A stretch of 64,000 nucleotides of DNA, taken from Flavobacteriaceae bacterium D16. GTDB lineage: Bacteria > Bacteroidota > Bacteroidia > Flavobacteriales > Flavobacteriaceae. The notes beneath the pieces were generated by a model. It searched no databases, had not been told where the DNA came from, and saw only the letters and a program-made list of their open reading frames with translations. The stretch covers positions 248,001 through 312,000 of the forward strand of contig JAJTJC010000036.1 of NCBI GenBank assembly GCA_021295155.1, given 5' to 3'. Positions 1 through 8,029 of the stretch are shown here, piece by piece (positions within the stretch are counted from its first letter, which is position 1; every line of letters starts with the position of its first letter). The position numbers and the translations under genes were made by a program.

Positions 1-1289
1 TTTCTAACTGGTGTCAGACCCCCAAATAAAGTATCCAGGTTTACAGTGGGGACTTCAATTTCCTTACTGAAAAGTGACCTGTATTTCTCGCCCCAAAGCC
101 ATTCGTAAAAATTAGATTTCGAGGTTTCCGATTCCTCATAAACAGAGCTCTTTACCTTTTCGGGATAGGGCGCAAAACTAAATTGCTTCCCCTTATCCTC
201 CTCAAACACATCTGATTCAAAAACGAGCTTGTTGTCTGCTGTATAAAAACGCACATAGGAGGAGCCGTCTTTAAAAACATCCAAACGAGCGTATCCCTGG
301 GCTCCATAACTAAACTGGCCGTAGCCGACATTACGGGTGGGGTTGATCTTGGATCCGGATCCACTCACAATTTGCCTTAAATTCTCATCAACCAGATATT
401 GGAGGTTATGCTCGTGACCAGATACAAATACCACCTTATTATTTTCCCTGGAAAGGGTAATGATGCGATCCTTGAATTCGGTATAGCGCTTGTGTTGTTG
501 ATCGGCTGGTGATACCCCGCCGGTCTTACGAATTACGTTTTTTAAGGTGCCGAGGACTGGTAAAGGAGTAAGGTGTTGTTTTAAGGAGTACTGTCCGCCA
601 TGTGGACCATTGGTGTAGATGGGATGGTGTATAGCCACAACCGTGGTCTTGCCCCTGGCTTTTTTGATCAGGCTTTCGTACTCATCAAAGAAACGGTTCC
701 TGTTCCTTATTTCACAATCATCATTTATGTTGGGATACCTGTCCCATTTAGCCATGTACCATTCGGAATCTACAATGATAAGGACTACCTCATCATTGAT
801 GTCGACCTTGGTAATCGGGCAACCGTTTTCCGGGAGGAAAGAATCTTTTCCAAGTAAATCCTCTACAAATTCTTCCTGTCGCTTTAATCCTTTGGGGCCG
901 TCATTATACCAGTCATGATTCCCTGGAATAAAGATGATTCTCCCTTTAAAATCCTTTGCCGCACCTGCCTGGGCTTCGAGTTGATGCTCAGCGAATTCTC
1001 TGTCTTTATGTCCTTTTTTGGGCAGGCCATGCGGATAAATGTTGTCCCCGAGGTAAAGTAAGGTGCTCGTGGTTGGAGCCCGATCTATAATCTTTTCTAA
1101 ACCCATTAGTGCGGGAGACTTACCGCCCATTGGGGAATTACCGGCATCTCCAACAAGATAAAAACTATGTTCAATTGCTTTAGCAGGATATTTGGAAACC
1201 TTGGTAGGCTCTTTGTATTGGGGTTTATACGTAGCACAACCTACTACCAAACAAATGAGGGCAATGCTGTAATGTTTTCTAAACTTCAA
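1..1289 (-). CDS. Lipoprotein calcineurin-like metallophosphoesterase (3' end outside window)
   Basis: The minus-strand frame is open from about 1295 to the left edge. It encodes a secreted metallophosphoesterase. Visible metal-site motifs in order are GDAGN, GDNIYPHG, GNHDW, a HHP block and GHEHN, the standard pattern of calcineurin-like phosphoesterases. The N-terminus is a short lipoprotein signal (basic start, hydrophobic core, lipobox LVVGC with Cys at residue 18), so the enzyme should be lipid-anchored in the envelope. No in-frame ATG precedes the signal peptide; the usable starts are TTG codons at 1289 or 1295, and 1289 gives a normal MKFRK start. Related Bacteroidota proteins can carry a long C-terminal outer-membrane barrel; this cannot be checked because the gene leaves the window. 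It is divergent from the HD-PycTM gene with a gap of about 40 bp. The substrate is unknown. Confidence 0.85.
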   Translation of the reverse strand, partial: MKFRKHYSIALICLVVGCATYKPQYKEPTKVSKYPAKAIEHSFYLVGDAGNSPMGGKSPALMGLEKIIDRAPTTSTLLYLGDNIYPHGLPKKGHKDREFAEHQLEAQAGAAKDFKGRIIFIPGNHDWYNDGPKGLKRQEEFVEDLLGKDSFLPENGCPITKVDINDEVVLIIVDSEWYMAKWDRYPNINDDCEIRNRNRFFDEYESLIKKARGKTTVVAIHHPIYTNGPHGGQYSLKQHLTPLPVLGTLKNVIRKTGGVSPADQQHKRYTEFKDRIITLSRENNKVVFVSGHEHNLQYLVDENLRQIVSGSGSKINPTRNVGYGQFSYGAQGYARLDVFKDGSSYVRFYTADNKLVFESDVFEEDKGKQFSFAPYPEKVKSSVYEESETSKSNFYEWLWGEKYRSLFSKEIEVPTVNLDTLFGGLTPVR

Positions 1290-1327
1290 CGTCAAAATTT
1301 CGTAATTTGGATCTTCAATTTTATAGT

Positions 1328-2515
1328 ATGTCGGATATACTGCAAAAAACTGAACACTACGTGGTGGATTTATTGACGAATCAACTGGATTCCAACTTTA
1401 GATACCACAACCTCAAACATACCCAACGTGTAGTTAAAAGTACCAAAGAATTATTGAATCACCATGATCTGCCGGAGGAGGAGAAGGAAGCCCTAATCCT
1501 CACAGCCTGGCTTCATGATACTGGTTATACACAGGGTAGTGAGGAACACGAAAAAAGCAGTTGTGGCATTGCCCGAAAATTCCTGAAAGAACAGGGCGTA
1601 AAGGAATCCATGATCAAAAAGGTGGAAACCTATATCATGGCCACCAAGCGGTATTATGAACCTACTTCAAAGCAAGAGGAAATCATCAGGGATGCTGATT
1701 GTTCCCATTTTGGTAAAAAGACCTATTGGGAAACTGCAGAACAACTGAAAACCGAGTTGGATCTGTTAGATATTGCCTCCTATTCAGCACAGAGTTGGTT
1801 AAAGGCCAATATTGAGATGTTCGAGAAGGAACACCAATTCTACACGGATTATGCAAAGGACAACTGGCAACCGGGCAAGGAGAAGAACCTTAGTCAACTT
1901 CACAAAGAAAGAAAGACTTTGAAGGCACTTACAAGGAAGGAGAGCTTAAAGGCCAAATATAAAAGTGAAAATCCTGATAGAGGCATTCAGACTTTGTACA
2001 GGGTAACTTTAAAAAACCACCTGACACTCAGCAATATTGCAGACACTAAGGCCAACATTCTACTGTCTGTAAATGCCATTATAATATCCCTTGCCCTGTC
2101 CAATTTGATACCCAAACTGGATAATCCTTCTAACGAGTATTTAATCTATCCCACTGTGATTTTTATCATATTCAGTGTGGCATCCATGGTGCTGGCCGTT
2201 CTGGCAACAAGACCCAACGTTACCCGGGGAAAATTTACCCTGGAAGATGTAAAGCAAAAAAAAGTGAATCTGCTCTTTTTTGGTAATTTCCACAAGATGA
2301 ATCTCGATGATTACGAGTGGGCCATAAGAGAATTGGTGAAAGACAAGGATTATATCTATTCTTCACTAACCAAGGACTTATATTTCCTCGGTCTGGTGCT
2401 CAACAGAAAATATAACATACTGAGATGGACCTATACCATCTTTATGATAGGAATTATTGTCTCTGTGATTTCCTTCGGGATTGCCTTTAAGTACTTTGGC
2501 CCTGACCGGATGTAA
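1328..2515 (+). CDS. HD phosphohydrolase fused to a PycTM (Pycsar effector-type) membrane domain
   Basis: This 395-residue protein has two parts. Residues about 1-190 form an HD-type hydrolase domain: H27 and H31 in HNLKH, the HD pair at 63-64 (AWLHDTGY), and a later DAD at about 122-124. Residues about 224-395 match the PycTM effector family, with the typical block ADTKANILLSVNA leading into a first membrane helix (about 244-261), a second (273-293) and a last one near 369-387. PycTM domains are the membrane effectors of Pycsar anti-phage systems, which respond to cCMP or cUMP. HD-PycTM fusions are common in Flavobacteria, but their role is not settled. No pyrimidine cyclase gene is adjacent. 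I chose ATG 1328; an in-frame TTG at 1307 would add seven residues but would crowd the divergent gene. Function as a defence effector is inference. Confidence 0.8.
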   Translation: MSDILQKTEHYVVDLLTNQLDSNFRYHNLKHTQRVVKSTKELLNHHDLPEEEKEALILTAWLHDTGYTQGSEEHEKSSCGIARKFLKEQGVKESMIKKVETYIMATKRYYEPTSKQEEIIRDADCSHFGKKTYWETAEQLKTELDLLDIASYSAQSWLKANIEMFEKEHQFYTDYAKDNWQPGKEKNLSQLHKERKTLKALTRKESLKAKYKSENPDRGIQTLYRVTLKNHLTLSNIADTKANILLSVNAIIISLALSNLIPKLDNPSNEYLIYPTVIFIIFSVASMVLAVLATRPNVTRGKFTLEDVKQKKVNLLFFGNFHKMNLDDYEWAIRELVKDKDYIYSSLTKDLYFLGLVLNRKYNILRWTYTIFMIGIIVSVISFGIAFKYFGPDRM

Positions 2516-2526
2516 GAAACTTTCGT

Positions 2527-4899
2527 TTACGACTCGAGTTCCTGCATGAGCTCGTCGTAGGTATAGGTTTTTTCCAGCTCTTTGCCTGTGTGATACAATA
2601 TCTCAGCACGTATAGCTTTAAGTCCGGTTACCCCTTGTAACCCTTCCAGTTGTACTATCTCAATATTATTGGTAAAGTATCCCTTTGATTTCAGGAACCG
2701 AATATACCTGAGGTATTCAATTTCATCTTCTTTCTGGGAATATATAATGACCATTTTACCACTCTGGGTCACCCGCTCATTGGTGCCTTTGATGTAGGAT
2801 TTGTCTATCCTTTTTTTGATGATCTCGTAACGTGCATTATAGGTGCCATCAACATCAAATCGCTTTTCATCCATTCGGAAACGGATAGACAGCGAGGTAT
2901 TGTAAACCAGGATCAATGAAGCCACATCCAGCTTAACGGGTAAATCCGCCTTCAGGGTGTAGTAGCGATTTTCCATGTCTACCATGGTCTGTAACTGCCA
3001 CAATCGCAAATTATTCAGGTAGAGTTTATTAAAATTCTTATCCCCGGAGATCGATTCTCCTATATACATATTGTGCTCTACCCCATCAGTCTTATACCGT
3101 TCAAAATAATGTGGGAACATTTCCTGTGCTTCCTCCTGCTTCTGATCCAGGACTTCTACCAGCTCCTGGTTGATCTGCATTACACTCTCATCATAATTCT
3201 TACGATGATCGTAATAGGTTTCCGTACGCTCGTCAATAGTCGACTCATAAGCGGTGATTGCTTTGCCAATCCGGGCATCTGTATTTTTAAGATACTCAAA
3301 AACAGGCAGTATCTCTTCACGTACAAAATTGAAGATTGCCTGTTCACTGTTGGTATGAAGCACTTCTTTAATATCGTCTACATAGCTTTTTACCCGGTAC
3401 ATAAGCTCTTCATAGATCGGAAGTTTGAATTGCTTTTTGGCTTGTTCAAGCACCTGGTTAATAGCCGTTAACTGAATCAACAGATCACGCTGAATGGCCT
3501 CATTACGGGCCTTGGAGGAACTCTTAATATCTACCTGCCCATACAAGGGATAAACCTGGTTGAACACGATCTCTTTAAAGGTGGGCTTTTTGCCCTCTAA
3601 CTGGTCGGCTATGAATTTTTGGGCTTCATCCCGAAACTTCCAGTATACCGATCCGTGTACAGAAGTACATTCATTTTGAATAACCGCATCAATGAGGTTC
3701 GCCTCTTCAATCTTGGATCGAACTACCGCAGAGGCTATGTATGGCATTACATCATCCAGCTTGGTGGCGTTTACCCCATTTAACTCATTCTTTTTGGTAG
3801 AAACTACTTCCAGAACCCCAAGTAGTTTACCCTGGGCAGCTATGGGCGCCAGAATAGCACTTTTAAATCCCTGCTCATACAGCGGCTTATAGGGGGCTAT
3901 ACCTTCTGAAAGTTTATAGTACTTTTCTACATCGGGGATGGCGAAATAGGTGTTCTGCTCTAATAGTTTCTCGTAGGATCCCTGGCAGAGTGCTTCATCA
4001 CAAACCTCAGTCTCTTTATCCTGAAGCAGGAAACTGCTCATCTTCTTACCGTGAACTCTTTTGAAGTAATTGGCTTTTGGATCATAGGCTACAAAACCAA
4101 CCTTAAGATTATTTGAACGAAAAAACGATCGGAAGGTATCCTGAAGATCTTCCATGAAATTTTCGTTACCCATTTTATCATTGGCTATAAGGGCCGATTT
4201 AATTTCTGAGATGGTTTGGTCCGAAGTAACATCGAACATGTTTGAGATAACAAATCCTTTGGAAACAAAACTGTTAGGTGGTATTTTCTCTTTCCACAAC
4301 TCCAGATTGTCTGGGTTTTCCAGTAACTGATCTACATCGTCCTGTGTTAGCTCTTTGGCTAATTCCGTGGGATAGACATCCATATAATCCGCATTATACA
4401 AAATGCGATAATGCCGGATTACCCCATTGGCATCGGGGATGTCATAGAAATAGGGCCTACTGAAATCCAAATTAAATCCGTAATGGAATTTCAGGATTAC
4501 CGTACAGGCCATGATATAATCTATCCCTTCTTCACGGTCCCTGATGTCATGGACATAGTCTTTCCCTGCTTCATCCAGAATTTTTTGAAATCGCCTGGAA
4601 AGATTAAAGGTTAAATCGTAATAAGGAAGTGAAGCTGCCTTGATCTCATTGTCCCCAAGGATTTCGCTAAATGCATCTTGGAGAATAACCCGGATAACCG
4701 CCTTGTGTTTATCTAAAAGGCTGAAGTCTGTGAATCCTTCTCTCAATTCCGGGTACTGTGCCTGTGCCTCAAGAATACTTTTTGCCTTGGCCGCCAGCAA
4801 GGGATCATCCCCTTTGGCCATAGCATCGTATTGCCTCAGATATTTATCAAAGCTGATAAGCGGTTTAATCGGAAAATCCTTATCAAAGTCCATTTTCAT
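2527..4899 (-). CDS. Large GAF-domain protein of unknown function
   Basis: A 790-residue soluble protein with no signal peptide and no membrane segment. A GAF domain is recognisable at roughly residues 235-400, with the characteristic stretch GFKSAILAPIAAQGKLLGVLEVVS. The flanking regions are helical with no catalytic domain I can name: no kinase, cyclase, phosphodiesterase or HTH. Similar long single-GAF proteins are frequent in Flavobacteria and lack an assigned function. GAF domains usually bind small molecules or sense redox state, so a sensory role is plausible but unproven. It converges on the HD-PycTM gene (11-bp gap). A TATTTTTG -7-like box lies upstream at 4933-4940 on this strand. 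ATG 4899 and ATG 4893 are both possible starts. Confidence 0.8.
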   Translation of the reverse strand: MKMDFDKDFPIKPLISFDKYLRQYDAMAKGDDPLLAAKAKSILEAQAQYPELREGFTDFSLLDKHKAVIRVILQDAFSEILGDNEIKAASLPYYDLTFNLSRRFQKILDEAGKDYVHDIRDREEGIDYIMACTVILKFHYGFNLDFSRPYFYDIPDANGVIRHYRILYNADYMDVYPTELAKELTQDDVDQLLENPDNLELWKEKIPPNSFVSKGFVISNMFDVTSDQTISEIKSALIANDKMGNENFMEDLQDTFRSFFRSNNLKVGFVAYDPKANYFKRVHGKKMSSFLLQDKETEVCDEALCQGSYEKLLEQNTYFAIPDVEKYYKLSEGIAPYKPLYEQGFKSAILAPIAAQGKLLGVLEVVSTKKNELNGVNATKLDDVMPYIASAVVRSKIEEANLIDAVIQNECTSVHGSVYWKFRDEAQKFIADQLEGKKPTFKEIVFNQVYPLYGQVDIKSSSKARNEAIQRDLLIQLTAINQVLEQAKKQFKLPIYEELMYRVKSYVDDIKEVLHTNSEQAIFNFVREEILPVFEYLKNTDARIGKAITAYESTIDERTETYYDHRKNYDESVMQINQELVEVLDQKQEEAQEMFPHYFERYKTDGVEHNMYIGESISGDKNFNKLYLNNLRLWQLQTMVDMENRYYTLKADLPVKLDVASLILVYNTSLSIRFRMDEKRFDVDGTYNARYEIIKKRIDKSYIKGTNERVTQSGKMVIIYSQKEDEIEYLRYIRFLKSKGYFTNNIEIVQLEGLQGVTGLKAIRAEILYHTGKELEKTYTYDELMQELES

Positions 4900-5013
4900 G
4901 GCTGGTTAGTCTAACTTAGGTCACTAAAATTACAAAAATAACAGGGTATTTACTTATTGGCCCGGAATTACGGTGTTACGCTGATTTTTTGGATATTAGT
5001 ACAAACTTGCAGG

Positions 5014-5907
5014 ATGTCTTCCATTAAGAGGTTAAATAGGGCCTTTGCCGGCGCCAAGCGGATAGCGTTTAACAACAGCTCCAAATTTATCCTGTTCAGT
5101 GATTGTCATCGCGGCGATAATAGTTTCGCGGATGATTTTGCCAACAACCGAAATATATACTACCATGCCCTAAGCCACTATTACCGGGAAGGTTTTCAAT
5201 ATTGCGAGTTGGGCGATGGGGATGAATTATGGGAAAATATTCATTTTGAACCGCTCTTCGAGGCCCATAAAAATGTTTACCAACTGCTTCGGCAGTATCA
5301 TCTGGAAGACCGCCTCCATATGATTTGGGGTAACCACGATATGGTCTACAAAGATCCGGAATATGTAAAAAAACATCTGAGCAGTTATTTTGAGCCTATT
5401 GAAGAACGGGACAAGGAGCTCTTTGGAGACATTACCTATCACGAAGCACTGGTGTTAAAACATGAAGAAACTGGACAGGAATTATTTCTGGTTCACGGAC
5501 ACCAGGCCGATTGGTTTAATTATACTTTTTGGCGGTGGGGTCGTTTTCTGGTAAGAGTCCTTTGGAAACCCCTTCAGGTTTGGGGAATAGCAGATCCTAC
5601 AAGTCCTGCTAAAAATTACAAGGAACTTATCAAAATAGAGCGTCGGATGAAAAAGTGGATCTTGCGAAACAAGATGCAGCTTACTATTGCCGGACATACC
5701 CACCGACCACGATTCCCAGAGCCCGGGGAAATCCCCTTTTTCAATGATGGAAGTTGTGTACATCCCAGGAGCATTACCGGCATTGAGATTGTTGAGGGAA
5801 CCATCTCCCTGATCAAATGGCATATCGCTACCAAAGAAGATGGTACACTGCAAATTGTAAGGGTTTTACTTGAGGGACCTCAATATCTCAAAGATTATAG
5901 AAGTTAA
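5014..5907 (+). CDS. Cytosolic calcineurin-like metallophosphoesterase
   Basis: A 297-residue phosphoesterase without signal peptide. The metal-binding motifs appear in order: FSDCHRGDN (about 28-36), GDGDELWE (about 64-71), GNHD (about 107), HGHQ in the middle and GHTHRP near residue 235. The spacing resembles the UDP-2,3-diacylglucosamine hydrolase (LpxH-like) and YkuE-like branches, but a short insertion and the SDCH start (not DLH) make the exact substrate uncertain. The frame is open 19 codons further upstream to 4957, but the start at ATG 5014 (MSSIKRLNRAF) is more natural. The broken acyltransferase gene follows after 13 bp on the same strand, so the two were probably one operon. Confidence 0.82.
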   Translation: MSSIKRLNRAFAGAKRIAFNNSSKFILFSDCHRGDNSFADDFANNRNIYYHALSHYYREGFQYCELGDGDELWENIHFEPLFEAHKNVYQLLRQYHLEDRLHMIWGNHDMVYKDPEYVKKHLSSYFEPIEERDKELFGDITYHEALVLKHEETGQELFLVHGHQADWFNYTFWRWGRFLVRVLWKPLQVWGIADPTSPAKNYKELIKIERRMKKWILRNKMQLTIAGHTHRPRFPEPGEIPFFNDGSCVHPRSITGIEIVEGTISLIKWHIATKEDGTLQIVRVLLEGPQYLKDYRS

Positions 5908-5920
5908 TGACTCATCCATC

Positions 5921-7060
5921 ATGGCAAAAGAAAAAATACGCAGATATGACCTGGACTGGGCTCGGGTGATGGTCTTCGGACTGCTTATTCTATATCACGT
6001 GGGGATGTTTTTCGTAGAATGGGGCTGGCATGTTAAAAATAACGAGATATTTACCTGGTTGCATTGGCCTATGGCCTTTGTAAACCGCTGGCGTTTGCCA
6101 ATCCTTTTTGTAATCTCCGGGATGGGAACCTATTATGCGCTCTCCTATAGAAACTGGAAACAGTTTATATGGGAACGCAATAAACGTCTGGGAATACCCC
6201 TAATCTTCGGGATGCTGCTCATCGTACCCCCACAGGTGAATTATGAAAGGTTAGCTGATGGGGATTTTACAGGATCTCTGATTGAATTTTACCGTACTGT
6301 AGCTTATAGTGGTATTTATCCGGAAGGTAATTTTAGCTGGCATCACCTCTGGTTTTTGCCTTACCTGCTCATATATTCGGTCTTATAGGCGCCGCTCTTC
6401 ATTTATTGGAGGCGACAACCTCAAAACAGGGTTGTAAATTGGGTGAAGAGGCAACTTCATAAGCCCGTACGTATCTTTCTATTGATCATTCCTTTGTATT
6501 TGACCGAAGCATTATTGGAACCTTTTTTTCCTGTGAACCATGCCTTGGTCAACGACTGGTTTGCATTGATCAATTTTATGATCCTATTCCTTTATGGTTT
6601 TTTGCTTCTCGCCTGTGGTGATGTTTTTTGGACAGCACTGGATAAGGTCAAAAAAAAGGCATTGATTATAGGAATTTTGTCTTTTATATCCCTCGTGTTT
6701 TTGTGGCAATTTGAAGATGGAATGCTCAGACATTTCATTGAGGCCGGAGTGGCCGTTTTAAATCTATGGGCCTGGATACTCGCTATACTTGGTTATGCAT
6801 CAAGGTACCGTAATAAGCCCTCTAAATGGCTGGCGTATGCAAACAGGGCGGTTTATCCCTTTTATATTTTACACCAAAGCATTACGGTAACGATTGCCTA
6901 TTATATCAAGGATCTCGATTGGGGGTTTGTTCCGAAATTCCTCATTCTTGGAGTGGGTACTTTTCTGGGGTGCTGGATAATCTACGATTTAATTATATTG
7001 AGAATTCCCATCCTGCACCCGGTGTTCGGATTAAAAAAACAGGTCTATAAGACAAGTTGA
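5921..7060 (+). pseudogene. Acyltransferase-3 family membrane protein interrupted by an in-frame TAG
   Basis: Reading from ATG 5921 (MAKEKIRRYDLDWARVM) gives the start of an acyltransferase-3 (OpgC/glucan-modifying type) integral membrane protein: an LYHVGMFF helix, the RWRLPILFVISGMG block and HHLWFLPYLL. The frame is stopped by TAG at 6386-6388. The same frame then continues without a gap (APLFIYWRR, later the ANRAVYPFYILHQS block typical of these enzymes) to a stop at 7060. If TAG were sense the product would be a normal 379-residue protein with about ten helices. This is one nonsense substitution, not a frameshift. TAG ends several other genes here (for example at 33799 and 41952), so recoding is unlikely. 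Either a recent pseudogene or a sequencing error; a downstream GTG at 6443 could restart translation but would yield only the C-terminal half. Confidence 0.85.
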
Positions 7061-7075
7061 CGGTCAGTAAAGCAC

Positions 7076-7102
7076 AAAAAACGGGGCCCATTTCTGGGCC
7101 CC
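7076..7102 (-). terminator. Rho-independent terminator of tonB
   Basis: An 8-bp perfect GC-rich stem (7083-7090 with 7095-7102, loop of four) is followed on the minus strand by C/G and a run of six T (A run at 7076-7081). It sits 28 bp beyond the tonB stop codon and may also end transcripts from the facing acyltransferase gene. Confidence 0.85.
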
Positions 7103-7129
7103 TCCTTCAACAAACTTCTGCCTTAAAGG

Positions 7130-7852
7130 CTATTGTATCATGAAGTTGATCGGGATACTATACGGTACTTTAACTGCCTGTCCACGTTGCATACCCGGCT
7201 TCATTTTTGGAAGTGAAGCAATAATTCGGGCAGCTTCTTTTTCCAGCATTTTGTCCGGGCCCCGAGTCCTTATGCCGCTGATCAATCCCTTGGAATTAAT
7301 CTCAAACTGCACAAAAACACGTCCTTTGATACCCAATTCAAGGGCAGATTGTGGATAGGTGAACTCCTTCCTCACATGCTCCTGGATTTTTTCCTGGAAA
7401 CATAATTTTCTCTCATCATTGTTCCTGGCGTTTTCACATCCCGGGAAAATCGGAACATTCTCAATAATGGCAAAAGGAACGGATATTTCTTCTTCTTCTT
7501 CCCCAACTTCAACATCATCCACATCAATAACCTCTTCAACTACCGCGTCCTGGCTGGTTTCTGTACTCTCAATAATGGTTTCCTCGATCTCCTCGGTGTC
7601 TTCCACTACTTCAATTACTTCAGGAGCAGCCGGTGGTGGCGGTGGTGGTGGAGTTTTGATTTGTTCTGTCATAGGAACTTCTTCCTTGAGATCATCAACC
7701 GCTTCTGCCATCTCTAAGGTAATTTCATCTTTCTCGTAGGACTTATATTCCAAAGCCCTCCATGTTACGAATAGTACAATAGTGAGTCCAATAACAAAAT
7801 ACAAACCACTATTTCTATTCAGATCTACTTCTGGATTTTTCTTGACTTGCAT
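7130..7852 (-). CDS. tonB: Energy transducer TonB
   Basis: A 240-residue TonB. It transmits proton-motive force from ExbB/ExbD to outer-membrane TonB-dependent receptors. Layout: cytoplasmic N-terminus, one membrane helix (about residues 17-33), a periplasmic linker with a run of seven prolines followed by a very acidic Glu/Asp/Val stretch, and a C-terminal TonB domain (about 155-240) with YPQSALELGIKGRVFVQF and a NFMIQ end. The linker is acidic rather than the Pro-Lys/Pro-Glu repeats of E. coli, which is common in Bacteroidota. The frame is open to 7972, but ATG 7852 is preferred: it begins just before the membrane helix, and the promoter and operator at 7874-7916 would otherwise lie inside the coding region. 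No exbB or exbD is adjacent. Confidence 0.9.
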   Translation of the reverse strand: MQVKKNPEVDLNRNSGLYFVIGLTIVLFVTWRALEYKSYEKDEITLEMAEAVDDLKEEVPMTEQIKTPPPPPPPAAPEVIEVVEDTEEIEETIIESTETSQDAVVEEVIDVDDVEVGEEEEEISVPFAIIENVPIFPGCENARNNDERKLCFQEKIQEHVRKEFTYPQSALELGIKGRVFVQFEINSKGLISGIRTRGPDKMLEKEAARIIASLPKMKPGMQRGQAVKVPYSIPINFMIQ

Positions 7853-7873
7853 GATACAATGATTTTGTTTATA

Positions 7874-7916
7874 TAAATGTACCCTAAATACAACCCCTAT
7901 TTTATGATATTTGTCA
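7874..7916 (-). promoter_or_regulatory. Crp/Fnr-like operator plus -7 box for tonB
   Basis: The 12-bp palindrome TGATATTTGTCA at 7905-7916 is followed on the minus strand by TACATTTA (7881 down to 7874), a 7 of 8 match to the Bacteroidota -7 box TAnnTTTG. Palindrome centre to first base of the box is 29.5 nt, which places the operator near -41 from the predicted start. No TTG -33 element is seen, as expected for an activator-dependent promoter. The same arrangement recurs at four other places in this window. Confidence 0.7.
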
Positions 7917-7976
7917 GTTTTCCAGGGGGTTAGCTTTTTTGATATACAAATTGCCAGGCTATATCTATTCATAAAA

Positions 7977-8000
7977 AAACAGGCCCCTAAGAGCCTGTTT
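7977..8000 (-). terminator. Terminator of the DoxX-Gfo/Idh/MocA operon
   Basis: An 8-bp inverted repeat (AAACAGGC with GCCTGTTT, loop of eight) is flanked by a T run on the minus strand. It lies 30 bp after the oxidoreductase stop codon. Confidence 0.75.
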
Positions 8001-8029
8001 TCTGTATCATTCGATAAGCAGCCTAAATC

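Noticed and set aside
1328-2515. Complete Pycsar operon
   Set aside because: No uridylate or cytidylate cyclase gene flanks it on either side; only the effector-type domain is present.
7359-7739. 126-residue plus-strand ORF rich in Ser and Thr
   Set aside because: It is the complement of the acidic and proline-rich linker of tonB; its composition is an artefact of that repeat-like codon use.
7852-7972. Longer tonB reading starting at 7972
   Set aside because: It would place the operator and -7 box inside the gene and adds residues with no TonB similarity.
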